From: Clostridiales bacterium
GTDB taxonomy: Bacteria > Bacillota > Clostridia > Oscillospirales > CAG-272
Direction of reading: 5' to 3'
Assembly (NCBI GenBank): GCA_022791685.1
Contig: JAAVZO010000007.1
Coordinates: 1 to 41,908 of the forward strand
DNA: 41,908 nt
The notes beneath the pieces are model-generated. The model was not told the origin of the DNA and made no database searches. It saw only the letters and a program-made list of their open reading frames with translations. Position 1 is the first letter of the stretch, and every line of letters begins with the position of its first letter. Shown in pieces: positions 8,593 to 16,082 of this stretch. Made by a program: the position numbers and the translations under genes.

Positions 8593-9342
8593 TTAACGCT
8601 TCAATGATATATTGTAGTCGTGCGGACCTTCCTCAAAGGTGTAGTCGCCGACCGGGCGCAGCTCCACACGATTCTTTTTGATGAGCTCGAGCACCGCTAA
8701 AAACGTCGCGATAAGCTCACTTTTCGTCTCTGCGGTCAGCAGTATCGACGTGTACAGCGTATCGCCGTGCCGCACAAGATAGCGGATAACGCCGAAAATC
8801 TTGCCTGTGACTGGCACGATAGGCGCACGCAATATCTTTTCAAACGGCTTTTCAGCATTGATACGGTTGATATTTTCGATCTGCGGCTTGTCGAGCGCCG
8901 ACATCATCGCGAGCATTGCACGCCGCAGCTGGTCGGCATTTTGTGGCTCGAGCCTGTTATTATCAGGCTTGACCTCGTCCGTATCTTTAGCTACACGCCG
9001 CGAAAAATCATTAAACTGCCCCGCGAGGTACTCCGCCGCTGCCTTCATCCGCTGATACTCAGCCAGCGCAGCGGCAAGCTTAGCACGCGGGTCTTCAGCG
9101 TCTTCATTCTGCCGCGGCAGCAGCATACGGCTCTTGATGAGCATGAGCTCGCTCGCCATCACGATAAACTCGCCCGCGACCTCCATATCCATGCGCTCCA
9201 TAAGGTCGAGGTACTCCATGTACTGCTCAAAGATCAGCGCGATGGGAATATCTGTAATTGTCACCTTATTCTTCTCGATAAGGCGAAGCAGCAGGTCGAG
9301 CGGTCCTTCAAAAACTTCAAGCTTGTAGGTTATATTTTCCAT
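8593..9342 (-). CDS. scpA: Segregation and condensation protein A
   Basis: Kleisin subunit that bridges the Smc heads and binds two ScpB molecules, acting in chromosome condensation. The 249 residues start with the signature YKLEVFEGPLDLLLRLIEKNKV and continue with ELMLIKSRMLLP near residue 70; the C-terminal winged helix includes FLAVLELIKKNRVEL. The ATG follows the stop of the M50 protease gene after 2 nt and has no good ribosome binding site, so it probably depends on translational coupling. Confidence 0.95.
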   Translation of the reverse strand: MENITYKLEVFEGPLDLLLRLIEKNKVTITDIPIALIFEQYMEYLDLMERMDMEVAGEFIVMASELMLIKSRMLLPRQNEDAEDPRAKLAAALAEYQRMKAAAEYLAGQFNDFSRRVAKDTDEVKPDNNRLEPQNADQLRRAMLAMMSALDKPQIENINRINAEKPFEKILRAPIVPVTGKIFGVIRYLVRHGDTLYTSILLTAETKSELIATFLAVLELIKKNRVELRPVGDYTFEEGPHDYNISLKR

Positions 9343-9344
9343 GA

Positions 9345-10040
9345 TCAGCCAAAAAACGGCAGCAACTCAAGCAGCCAAATCATGCCGCCGGAGATAGCGT
9401 CCGACAAAAACGACAGCGGATAATCGAGAAATCCGAGCCAAAGAAGCAGCATGATAACAAGCGAAAGGTAGCGCTCGTACTTCATCACACCGAAATAAAG
9501 CTTATCTGGCAGGACGGCGTACAGCACGCGTGAGCCGTCGAGCGGAGGTACTGGGAAGAAGTTGAACAGCGCGAGCGTGATGTTCATGTAGTGAAAAGTG
9601 GAAACAAATATGACAATTGCGCTAATTAAGTTAAATCCAAAGTCACCGACATGATCGAAAGTACCGATTCTGATCAGCGAATTTAGTATCTCGAACGGTA
9701 TCAATATCACGAATGCGAGCAACAGGTTAGCGACCGGACCGGCAAGTCCGGTGAGCGCGGTATCACGACGCGGTTTCTTGAAATTGCGCGTGTCGATCGG
9801 CACAGGTTTAGCCCATCCGAAACCGAACAGCAACATACACAGGAAGCCTATCGGGTCGAGATGTGCGCGTGGGCTCAGCGACAAACGACCGCTTTCCTTT
9901 GCGGTACGGTCACCGAGCTTGTACGCCATCCATCCGTGCGCGACCTCGTGGAATGTGAGCGATATAAGCACGATGACGAGCCGCATTATTAGCTGAATAA
10001 CGCTCTGACCGAGGTTAGAAAAATCAATACTTCTCAGCAT
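9345..10040 (-). CDS. Site-2 protease family (peptidase M50) membrane metalloprotease
   Basis: Intramembrane zinc protease of the short YwhC/Rv-type class without a PDZ domain. The 231 residues have about six hydrophobic helices. Zinc ligands and catalytic residues are visible: HEVAH at His31-His35 and the second motif NFFPVPPLDG with Asp168. The substrate is unknown; members of this class next to scpA are common in Clostridia and are not tied to one pathway. Its ATG follows the engB stop after a single base and its stop is 2 nt before scpA, so it is firmly inside the operon. Confidence 0.9.
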   Translation of the reverse strand: MLRSIDFSNLGQSVIQLIMRLVIVLISLTFHEVAHGWMAYKLGDRTAKESGRLSLSPRAHLDPIGFLCMLLFGFGWAKPVPIDTRNFKKPRRDTALTGLAGPVANLLLAFVILIPFEILNSLIRIGTFDHVGDFGFNLISAIVIFVSTFHYMNITLALFNFFPVPPLDGSRVLYAVLPDKLYFGVMKYERYLSLVIMLLLWLGFLDYPLSFLSDAISGGMIWLLELLPFFG

Positions 10041-10041
10041 T

Positions 10042-10629
10042 TCACTTCTCCAGAATACGCAGTATCTCGCTTCTGCAATCGTCCCTGCCCTCTCCGGACA
10101 GCGCCGAGAACGGCACTATCTTCGTTTCATCGCCAACAAGCGGATTAGCTCTCAGCTTTGCGAGAGCCTTCTCTCGCTCGGTTTTATTCAATTTGTCGGT
10201 TTTCGTCGTAATGATGAAAAACGGAATTTCGTTCGCATTCATAAAATCGAGCATAAGCTCATCGTCGGCAGTCGCACCGACCTTCAGGTCAATGAGCTGC
10301 GCGACCGCTGTCATCTGACCGGACGTAAAATACGAATCGGTCAGCTTCGACCATTTTTCTTTATCAGCGGGAGCGCGCTTTGCGAAGCCATAGCCCGGCA
10401 GGTCCACGATATACAGCGCCTTGTCGACTCTATAAAAATTGATAGTGATAGTCTTTCCGGGAGAACCTGAAACACGCGCGAGACTCTTGCGTCCGACGAG
10501 CTTATTTAATAATGAACTCTTGCCAACATTCGAGCGTCCGGACAGCGCGATCTGCGGCAGTCTGTCCTTCGGAAACTGGCTCTCAAGTCCGGCAGTCATT
10601 ACAAGCTCGGTATTATTAAAATTCAACAT
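10042..10629 (-). CDS. engB: Ribosome-biogenesis GTPase EngB/YsxC
   Basis: Essential GTPase (YihA/YsxC family) that assists late assembly of the 50S subunit. The 195 residues show G1 GRSNVGKS (31-38), G3 DLPGYG (76-81), G4 TKTD (142-145) and G5 SALSGEG near residue 178, all intact. Length is standard. It begins 15 bp after lon, as in the lonA-ysxC operon of Bacillus. Confidence 0.96.
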   Translation of the reverse strand: MLNFNNTELVMTAGLESQFPKDRLPQIALSGRSNVGKSSLLNKLVGRKSLARVSGSPGKTITINFYRVDKALYIVDLPGYGFAKRAPADKEKWSKLTDSYFTSGQMTAVAQLIDLKVGATADDELMLDFMNANEIPFFIITTKTDKLNKTEREKALAKLRANPLVGDETKIVPFSALSGEGRDDCRSEILRILEK

Positions 10630-10644
10630 TTATTCACCTATTAT

Positions 10645-13035
10645 TCATGTTCTTGCATAAGCTTCTACGTTTTCCGCTATCGGCGGAACAAAGCCTACCA
10701 CAGTTTCCGGACGCACCAATGCGATATTCAGCACCTCATCAGCAGCTTTCACCGGGATGAACTCCAGCGACTCACGCACGATGGGGTCGATTTCTTCGAG
10801 GTCCGGCAAATTTTCCTCCGGAATAAGCACCGTAGAAACTCCCGCAGAGTATGCAGCAAGCGTCTTTTCACGGAGTCCGCCAATCGCGAGCACACGTCCA
10901 CGCAGCGTCACTTCACCGGTCATGGCGATATCGCGGCGCACCGGCATTCCCGAAAGCGCACTTGCGATCGCTGTGACGAGCGTAACTCCAGCCGACGGAC
11001 CGTCCTTTGGCACTGCTCCCTCCGGCACATGGATATGTATATCCTTTTTCTTATAAAATTCGGGGTCGATACCAAGCTCGTTTGCACGCGAACGTACAAA
11101 GCTCAGCGCAATATGTGCAGACTCCTTCATCACGTCGCCAAGTGAGCCAGTCAATTCGAGCTTTCCACTGCCCTCGAAGGTCGCGACCTCGATACGAAGC
11201 ATATCTCCGCCGACCTCAGTATATGCAAGTCCGTTGACGACTCCGACCTGATCTTCATCGAATATACGGTCGGGGCGCAGCTTACGCGAGCCAAGATATG
11301 ACTTGATATCAGAAGCGGCTATCGTTATCGACTTAGTTTCGGGCGCTTCCACGAATTTGCGGGCAGCTTTACGGCAAAGTGCGGCGATGTTTCGCTCAAG
11401 GTTCCGCACGCCGGCTTCACGTGTATAATAGTCGATGAGCTCGAATATCGCGTCGTCGGTTATTTTCAGCTGACGTTTAGTCAGTCCGCAGTTCTTAGTC
11501 TGCTTTGTTATCATATGGTTCTTAGCGATAGAAAGCTTTTCGTGACGCGTGTAGGTCTTCATCTCGATCAGCTCCATGCGGTCGATAAGCGGACGCGGCA
11601 CGGTCTCGAGCGTATTCGCAGTGGCAATGAACATACACTCCGACAGGTCGATAGGCATTTCCATGTAATGGTCGCGGAACGCCTTATTCTGCTCGCCGTC
11701 GAGCACCTCTAACAGCGCCGCCGATGGGTCGCCGTTATGGCTGTTCGAAAGCTTGTCTATCTCGTCGAGCAGTATCACAGGATTACGTGTACCCGCCTGT
11801 ATCAGCGCGTTCGTGATTCGTCCGGGCATCGCGCCGATGTAGGTCTTGCGGTGACCGCGGATGTCGGCTTCATCGCGCACTCCGCCGAGCGATACGCGCA
11901 CATACTTGCGTCCGAGCGAGCGGGCGATTGACGCGCCGATAGAGGTCTTACCCACGCCGGGAGGTCCGACAAGGCAGATCATCTGCGTTTTGAGGTTTGG
12001 CGTGAGTGTACGGACAGCTAAAAATTCGAGTATCCTCTCCTTGACCTTTTCGAGTCCGTCGTGGTCGGTATCGAGTATTTTCTTAGCACGCACGATATCG
12101 GCACGGTCGCGCGAGAGCTTTGTCCACGGGAATTCAAGGCAGGTGTCGAGCCAGTTCCGCGATACAGTACTCTCCGCTGAGCCATACGGGTTCTTCGACA
12201 TACGCGCGACCTCTTTTTCAAGTCGAGCCGCGACCTCCTTTGGAAGATGCGCCGCATCGATACGGTCGTAATATTCATCTACTTCTGACATCGTATCGTC
12301 GCCGAGCTCGCTTTTGATTATCTTCATCTGCTCGCGCAGATAGTAGTCGCGCTGGTTGGCGTTTATATGCTCCTGCACCCGTTTATGTATGTCAAGCTCA
12401 GTTTCGAGCAGCGTAGTCTCCTCGTACATAAGCGTTATCACGGTTTTTATACGCTTCATCGGGTCGGCGGCTTCGAGCACAGTCTGCTTGTCGTCGGGGC
12501 GTGCGAGTACGTGGCAGGCGAGGAAATCCGCGAGCAGTCCGACCTGCTTGATCGACTTTACTGCGATCGAAACCTCACTCGAAAGCTTCGGAAGATATTT
12601 GACTATCTGTTCGAACGCCGCCGCAGCCTCGCGCATATACGCTTCGCCGCGAAGTCCGCCATTATCCTCAGCCTGCGTCCACTTTATCAAAAGGTCAGCA
12701 GTGATAAGCGACCCCTGCTTATCTGCGCTCGAAATAACGGCGCGGTTCACACCTTCGACTATTACACGCTTTGACTTGTCGCTCATCTTGATAGTTTGTT
12801 TTATCTTAGCGATAGTACCCATTTCGTTGAGGTCCTCAACTTCCGGGTTCTCGTTTTCATAATTTTTTTGCAGCACAAAGAATGCCATGCCATCCTTCTT
12901 AGCTGCTTCAAGTGCGGCTATCGCGGTATCTCCGCTCAGCTCCATACTTATTGAATTCTGTGGGAATGCTACAATTCCGCGCAGCGGCACGACCGGCAGA
13001 GTAGTTCTGTCGATTTTTTCTATATAATTTGGCAT
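10645..13035 (-). CDS. lon: ATP-dependent protease Lon (LonA)
   Basis: Cytoplasmic AAA+ serine protease that degrades misfolded and regulatory proteins. The 796 residues comprise the N-terminal substrate-binding domain (about 10-200), a coiled helical part, the ATPase with Walker A GPPGVGKT (357-364) and Walker B LLDEID (422-427), and the protease domain with the Ser681-Lys724 dyad in KDGPSAGVT and REKTLAAY. A GGAGAAATAT ribosome binding site precedes the ATG. No CIRCE element or CtsR box is visible upstream. TATAAT-like hexamers occur on the minus strand at 13128-13133 and near 13065, but neither has a good -35, so part of lon transcription may come through the leader at 13206-13332. Confidence 0.97.
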   Translation of the reverse strand: MPNYIEKIDRTTLPVVPLRGIVAFPQNSISMELSGDTAIAALEAAKKDGMAFFVLQKNYENENPEVEDLNEMGTIAKIKQTIKMSDKSKRVIVEGVNRAVISSADKQGSLITADLLIKWTQAEDNGGLRGEAYMREAAAAFEQIVKYLPKLSSEVSIAVKSIKQVGLLADFLACHVLARPDDKQTVLEAADPMKRIKTVITLMYEETTLLETELDIHKRVQEHINANQRDYYLREQMKIIKSELGDDTMSEVDEYYDRIDAAHLPKEVAARLEKEVARMSKNPYGSAESTVSRNWLDTCLEFPWTKLSRDRADIVRAKKILDTDHDGLEKVKERILEFLAVRTLTPNLKTQMICLVGPPGVGKTSIGASIARSLGRKYVRVSLGGVRDEADIRGHRKTYIGAMPGRITNALIQAGTRNPVILLDEIDKLSNSHNGDPSAALLEVLDGEQNKAFRDHYMEMPIDLSECMFIATANTLETVPRPLIDRMELIEMKTYTRHEKLSIAKNHMITKQTKNCGLTKRQLKITDDAIFELIDYYTREAGVRNLERNIAALCRKAARKFVEAPETKSITIAASDIKSYLGSRKLRPDRIFDEDQVGVVNGLAYTEVGGDMLRIEVATFEGSGKLELTGSLGDVMKESAHIALSFVRSRANELGIDPEFYKKKDIHIHVPEGAVPKDGPSAGVTLVTAIASALSGMPVRRDIAMTGEVTLRGRVLAIGGLREKTLAAYSAGVSTVLIPEENLPDLEEIDPIVRESLEFIPVKAADEVLNIALVRPETVVGFVPPIAENVEAYART

Positions 13036-13195
13036 ATATTTCTCCGATTATAATTTTCTTCCATTATAATATATTATCGAGCCTTGACTATTTTAAGCCT
13101 GCTCTGTCTCATTAGCTATTACCATCTATTATACCACAATATCGCGTTTTTTTCTACCTTACACGCTCTTTTTTAACTAAAGTTTAATACTTTGT

Positions 13196-13291
13196 CTATA
13201 TATTTACACGCAACGAAAAAACGGCTCGACGCGCTGATATCATGAGATTGATATTCCGTAAAGCCGCTTCATCAATATTATTCTTCATCAT
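13196..13291 (-). CDS. Possible 31-aa leader peptide or microprotein upstream of lon
   Basis: Small frame starting with two ATG codons (13291 or 13288), preceded by GAGG 5 nt away and lying downstream of a consensus promoter. The product is basic and begins MMKNNIDEAALRNINLM, ending in an SLRVNI-type tail. No known family is recognised. The 3' half overlaps the intrinsic terminator of the same transcript, so complete translation needs readthrough. It may be a leader peptide, or the frame may be chance within a small RNA. Confidence 0.3.
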   Translation of the reverse strand: MMKNNIDEAALRNINLMISARRAVFSLRVNI

Positions 13292-13332
13292 CAATACCTC
13301 GGTTTGTAAGTATTTGTCCGAAATAAATGACG
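13206..13332 (-). ncRNA. Candidate small RNA or attenuating 5' leader upstream of lon
   Basis: A complete transcription unit of about 125 nt read from the minus strand: a consensus sigma-A promoter at 13339-13367, a predicted start near 13332, a small 5' hairpin (TCCG...CGGA) and a 3' branched hairpin followed by six T. It ends about 170 bp before the lon start. It could be an independent small RNA, or a leader whose terminator is bypassed to let lon be transcribed. No Rfam family is recognised. The elements are read directly; the function is inference. Confidence 0.45.
13216..13269 (-). terminator. Intrinsic terminator-like branched hairpin with U-tract
   Basis: On the minus strand AAGCGGCT (13262-13269) pairs with AGCCGTTT (13219-13226), 8 bp with one G-U. 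It encloses a second hairpin, ATATCA/TGATAT with loop ATCTCA (13237-13254). Six T follow the outer stem (13216-13221, partly used in pairing). This ends the candidate RNA upstream of lon. Confidence 0.5.
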
Positions 13333-13338
13333 GATTAT

Positions 13339-13367
13339 ATTATACTATATTTTCGCGCATTTGTAAA
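13339..13367 (-). promoter_or_regulatory. Consensus sigma-A promoter in the lon upstream gap
   Basis: On the minus strand TTTACA (13362-13367) and TATAAT (13339-13344) are separated by exactly 17 nt. The start site would be near 13332. It lies immediately after the strong hairpin that ends the sugar-binding-protein gene, so this is an independent promoter. Confidence 0.7.
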
Positions 13368-13372
13368 TAGTC

Positions 13373-13408
13373 ATCCTGACGAAAATACGTCGGTATTTTC
13401 GTCAGGAT
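13373..13408 (-). terminator. Strong hairpin terminating the sugar-binding-protein gene
   Basis: Perfect 16-bp inverted repeat ATCCTGACGAAAATAC / GTATTTTCGTCAGGAT with a 4-nt loop, 13 nt after the stop codon of the minus-strand gene at 13421. The downstream tract on the minus strand is only mildly T-rich, so it may act as a terminator or as a 3' stabilising stem. Confidence 0.65.
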
Positions 13409-13420
13409 TCGACAATTTTA

Positions 13421-14884
13421 TTAGTTGTTCTTCCAGTTCTCGATGAATTTCTCAACTTCAGCGTCTATCTTAGACTCAATTTTAGCATACTCGCTCGCAA
13501 GCTCACCTTTTCCGCCTACAACGTTTCCAAGAGCGGTCGCAGTGCCGCCAAAGTCGTAAATGCAGTTGAAATCAAGGTACAGCGTGTTGAATATGTAGTC
13601 GAGCATTTCCGTGCTGTCCTCATCACGGGCAGCCTTCTGCTTTAACATGAGATTGTAGGTCTGCGGGCGAACGTTCTTATATGAATAATACGCCATCGCC
13701 TCGGTTATAAACCCTATAAACTCAGTATCTCCGGTAGCAGGAACAGCTACAAACGCGTCTACCCACGCATTGCAGAAGGAGCGGTAGCTTTCCTGATCTT
13801 CATCATATTTTGGGAAAGGAAGTATAAGATAATCACTGTCCATATCGCGCAGATAGGAAATCGAGCTCTCGACATAGTGCTGAAGGAAGAGCGCTCTGTC
13901 CTCCTTGAACATTTTTGTGATAATGTCGTTATATTCTGAGCTGTCACATACAAGATCGGGGATTATTACCTTCTTGAATTTCTCAATAGCGCTGAGCGTA
14001 TGCTCGTTCATGACATTTATCTCGATCGACGAGCCGTCCTTTGAAATCGACGACAGATCCACTCCGGCACTGACCATCCATGCGTTGGATACAAGGCTTT
14101 GTGTACCCTGATTAGCAAAGCCGCAGAAATCGTTGACCGTATCCATTTTGTTGTCCTCATTGACATCGCGGTTTTTGTCCTTAGTAAACTTTTCGAGCAT
14201 ATCCCACGTCCATTTGCCATCGCGTACGAGCTGCGGGAAATTCTCGTTTATACCAAAGTTTTCAGCGAGCGTGGTGTTGAGGTAAACGCAAACCGGCATC
14301 TGGTACATCGTCGGTGAGATATCGCCCGTGGTGTAATACATTTTGTCGTCAAAGCGCAGACTGTCGTACATCAGGCTGCTCCACCAGTTCTCGCCAAGCG
14401 AAAGGTAAGGCATATCGTTGAGATTCGCCAGAACACCTTCAAGCGCGATATTATTAAGGGAGTTGCCGAGCAGTGACGCGATGCAGAGCGAATACTCATC
14501 GTCGTTCGCAAGCACGCTGTTTTTCAGCGCGGTAGTGCCGGTCTCTGAGTAATGAATTTGTATGTACTGTATATCGACGTTATACGTATCCTCGATATAC
14601 TTGTCGCGCTTGTACAACGCGTCGTTGATGATGTCGCCGTTTTCGGACTCACCGGGCATATTGATGTGAATATCGGGATGGTCGTTTGCGTCGAGGATAG
14701 TAAATACCTTTCCGTCGAAATCCTTCTCACCAAGTTCGGTGAGACGGTCCTTCTCGACTATCTCCGGCGCGGTAGTATCGCCGCTTTCGGTCGACTGATC
14801 CGGTACGCCACTGTTAGAATTATCATTTCCACATGATACGGCGCCAAGCAAAAGTGCAAGAAAAATGCAGACTAAACGTTTCAT
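13421..14884 (-). CDS. Extracellular solute-binding lipoprotein (ABC sugar transporter, family 1 type)
   Basis: Lipid-anchored substrate-binding protein of about 487 residues. A signal peptide ends in the lipobox AVSC with Cys18; a Ser/Thr/Asp-rich spacer follows. The mature part has the pattern GKVFTILDAND then DIINDALYKRDKYIEDTYNVDI, as in carbohydrate-binding proteins of gut Clostridia. It is clearly paralogous to the protein at 23600-25051: both share the ND(A)xYKR block and FPKYDEDQ-type and EAMAYYSYK-type blocks. The ATG at 14884 is preferred over an upstream TTG because it keeps a conventional signal peptide. No permease or ATPase gene is adjacent, so the cognate transporter must be encoded elsewhere. 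The neighbouring divergent AraC-type regulator probably controls it. Confidence 0.88.
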   Translation of the reverse strand: MKRLVCIFLALLLGAVSCGNDNSNSGVPDQSTESGDTTAPEIVEKDRLTELGEKDFDGKVFTILDANDHPDIHINMPGESENGDIINDALYKRDKYIEDTYNVDIQYIQIHYSETGTTALKNSVLANDDEYSLCIASLLGNSLNNIALEGVLANLNDMPYLSLGENWWSSLMYDSLRFDDKMYYTTGDISPTMYQMPVCVYLNTTLAENFGINENFPQLVRDGKWTWDMLEKFTKDKNRDVNEDNKMDTVNDFCGFANQGTQSLVSNAWMVSAGVDLSSISKDGSSIEINVMNEHTLSAIEKFKKVIIPDLVCDSSEYNDIITKMFKEDRALFLQHYVESSISYLRDMDSDYLILPFPKYDEDQESYRSFCNAWVDAFVAVPATGDTEFIGFITEAMAYYSYKNVRPQTYNLMLKQKAARDEDSTEMLDYIFNTLYLDFNCIYDFGGTATALGNVVGGKGELASEYAKIESKIDAEVEKFIENWKNN

Positions 14885-14929
14885 GAGCAATTCATTCCTT
14901 TCATTCTTTAAGAGAATATTTACATATTA

Positions 14930-14958
14930 ATTTTATCATATTATGAAAAAATGTACAA
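14930..14958 (-). promoter_or_regulatory. Candidate promoter of the first sugar-binding-protein gene
   Basis: On the minus strand TTGTAC (14953-14958), 17 nt, TAAAAT (14930-14935). The hexamers are imperfect and the spacing optimal, as expected for an activator-dependent promoter next to an AraC-type regulator. Confidence 0.5.
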
Positions 14959-15008
14959 TAGCATAGATTTGTTTAGACATGGCGTATATTTGTATTTTCA
15001 TATTTCTA

Positions 15009-15037
15009 TTGACATAGATTTGGAAATATGGTATAAT
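15009..15037 (+). promoter_or_regulatory. Consensus sigma-A promoter of the first AraC-type regulator
   Basis: TTGACA (15009-15014), 17 nt, TATAAT (15032-15037): a perfect consensus. Transcription would begin near 15044, which rules out the in-frame start codon at 14951 and places the regulator's start at 15068 or 15080. Confidence 0.8.
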
Positions 15038-15079
15038 ATACATAAATCTCCGAATATATTCTCAAGGATGGTAGATATT

Positions 15080-16009
15080 ATGGTAGAATATAGTAACGAT
15101 ACGCCGGACCAGCTGCCGATACGTTCAGACCACTATCTGTTCGACCTTGCCAATAATATTGCGCCAAGCTGGTTTAAATTAAGTAATTACAGCAGCCTAA
15201 TGACTGCCGCACACCTTCACCATCACCCGAACGCTGAGTTCATTTACCTTATGCGCGGGCAGCTGTTCGTCGAGGTAAATCGACAAAAAATTACGCTCGA
15301 TACCGGCGATCTGCTCATAGTCAATCCGTATGAGCTCCACGCGGCAAAATTTAACGCGGATGTCGTTGTCGAATACTGCTACGCAACGTTCGATTTCACC
15401 TGCTTTTCTTGCTTTTCGAACTCAATTGCAGAGCCGCTCAAAAATCTGCGGCTCGGGAATATGCGCTTTCAAAATATCGTAAAGGCGAGTGAGACCGCCG
15501 ACGAGCTCGGTAGATTGGTTTGCGATATCTATAAATGCAATCAAAGCAGCGGCAATTCTGTCACAGATCTAATGCTGATCTCCAAGCTTTGCCAGCTTAT
15601 GTCTCTGCTCATTGACAAGGTGGGGCTCATCGACATCAACGCTGAAGGTCAGGAAATACTCCCGCGTGATTCCAATTTCATTAACAAAATAGTCCATTTT
15701 TTAGATGAAAATTACACTTTGCCGCTTTCAACTGCTGAGATCGCCGCCAAGCTCGGCTACAACAAGAGCTATTTCTGTACGCTATTCAAGCGGTGCTTCG
15801 GAACAAGTTTTACAAATTATCTAACACACTACCGTATAAGACGCGCGGCAGTAGAGTATCACAGCTCGGGGCTGAACACTTCGGAAATTGCTGAAAATGT
15901 TGGATTTTCGGACTACAGCCACTTCTCGCGCTCATTCAGACAGCTCGTCGGCGTACCGCCGTCGGTCTATTTTAAGCCAGCTAACCCCCCCCCGTTTGGG
16001 GAAAAATAA
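15080..16009 (+). CDS. AraC-family transcriptional regulator with N-terminal cupin
   Basis: DNA-binding regulator of about 309 residues. The N-terminal part is a cupin sensor (LHHHPNAEFIYLMRGQLFVEV, then LDTGDLLIVNPYELHAA); the C-terminal ~100 residues are the double helix-turn-helix with LSTAEIAAKLGYNKSYFCTLFK and NTSEIAENVGFSDYSHFSRSF. The frame stays open upstream to 14951, but the perfect promoter at 15009-15037 means translation must start later. AAGGA at 15064-15068 is 11 nt before the ATG at 15080; the ATG at 15068 overlaps that site. It stands divergent to the sugar-binding-protein gene, and regulators of this type usually control the adjacent sugar genes in response to a saccharide. 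The run of eight C near its end (15986-15993) is homopolymeric and could be prone to slippage or sequencing error. Confidence 0.9.
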   Translation: MVEYSNDTPDQLPIRSDHYLFDLANNIAPSWFKLSNYSSLMTAAHLHHHPNAEFIYLMRGQLFVEVNRQKITLDTGDLLIVNPYELHAAKFNADVVVEYCYATFDFTCFSCFSNSIAEPLKNLRLGNMRFQNIVKASETADELGRLVCDIYKCNQSSGNSVTDLMLISKLCQLMSLLIDKVGLIDINAEGQEILPRDSNFINKIVHFLDENYTLPLSTAEIAAKLGYNKSYFCTLFKRCFGTSFTNYLTHYRIRRAAVEYHSSGLNTSEIAENVGFSDYSHFSRSFRQLVGVPPSVYFKPANPPPFGEK

Positions 16010-16030
16010 GTGAGCTGCTTTATAATATAA

Positions 16031-16062
16031 AATCGGTCGGCGCATTTCTGCGTCGACCGATT
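16031..16062. terminator. Bidirectional terminator between convergent genes
   Basis: AATCGGTCG (16031-16039) pairs with CGACCGATT (16054-16062), and the inner GCGCA/TGCGT extends the stem to 14 bp with one G-T pair. A-rich sequence on the left and T-containing sequence on the right fit termination of both the AraC gene and the opposing glycosidase-like gene. Confidence 0.7.
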
Positions 16063-16082
16063 CGTCATATTTTGACAGTTTA

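Noticed and set aside
14951-15079. Upstream starts for the first AraC-type regulator
   Set aside because: The start at 14951 lies before the perfect promoter at 15009-15037 and would not be in the transcript; the extra residues also look unlike a cupin N-terminus. The later ATG at 15068 remains possible but overlaps the ribosome binding site.
15986-15993. Run of eight C near the end of the AraC gene as a programmed frameshift site
   Set aside because: It lies in the last few codons, beyond the helix-turn-helix domain, and the frame ends soon after in any case; sequencing or slippage ambiguity is the simpler reading.
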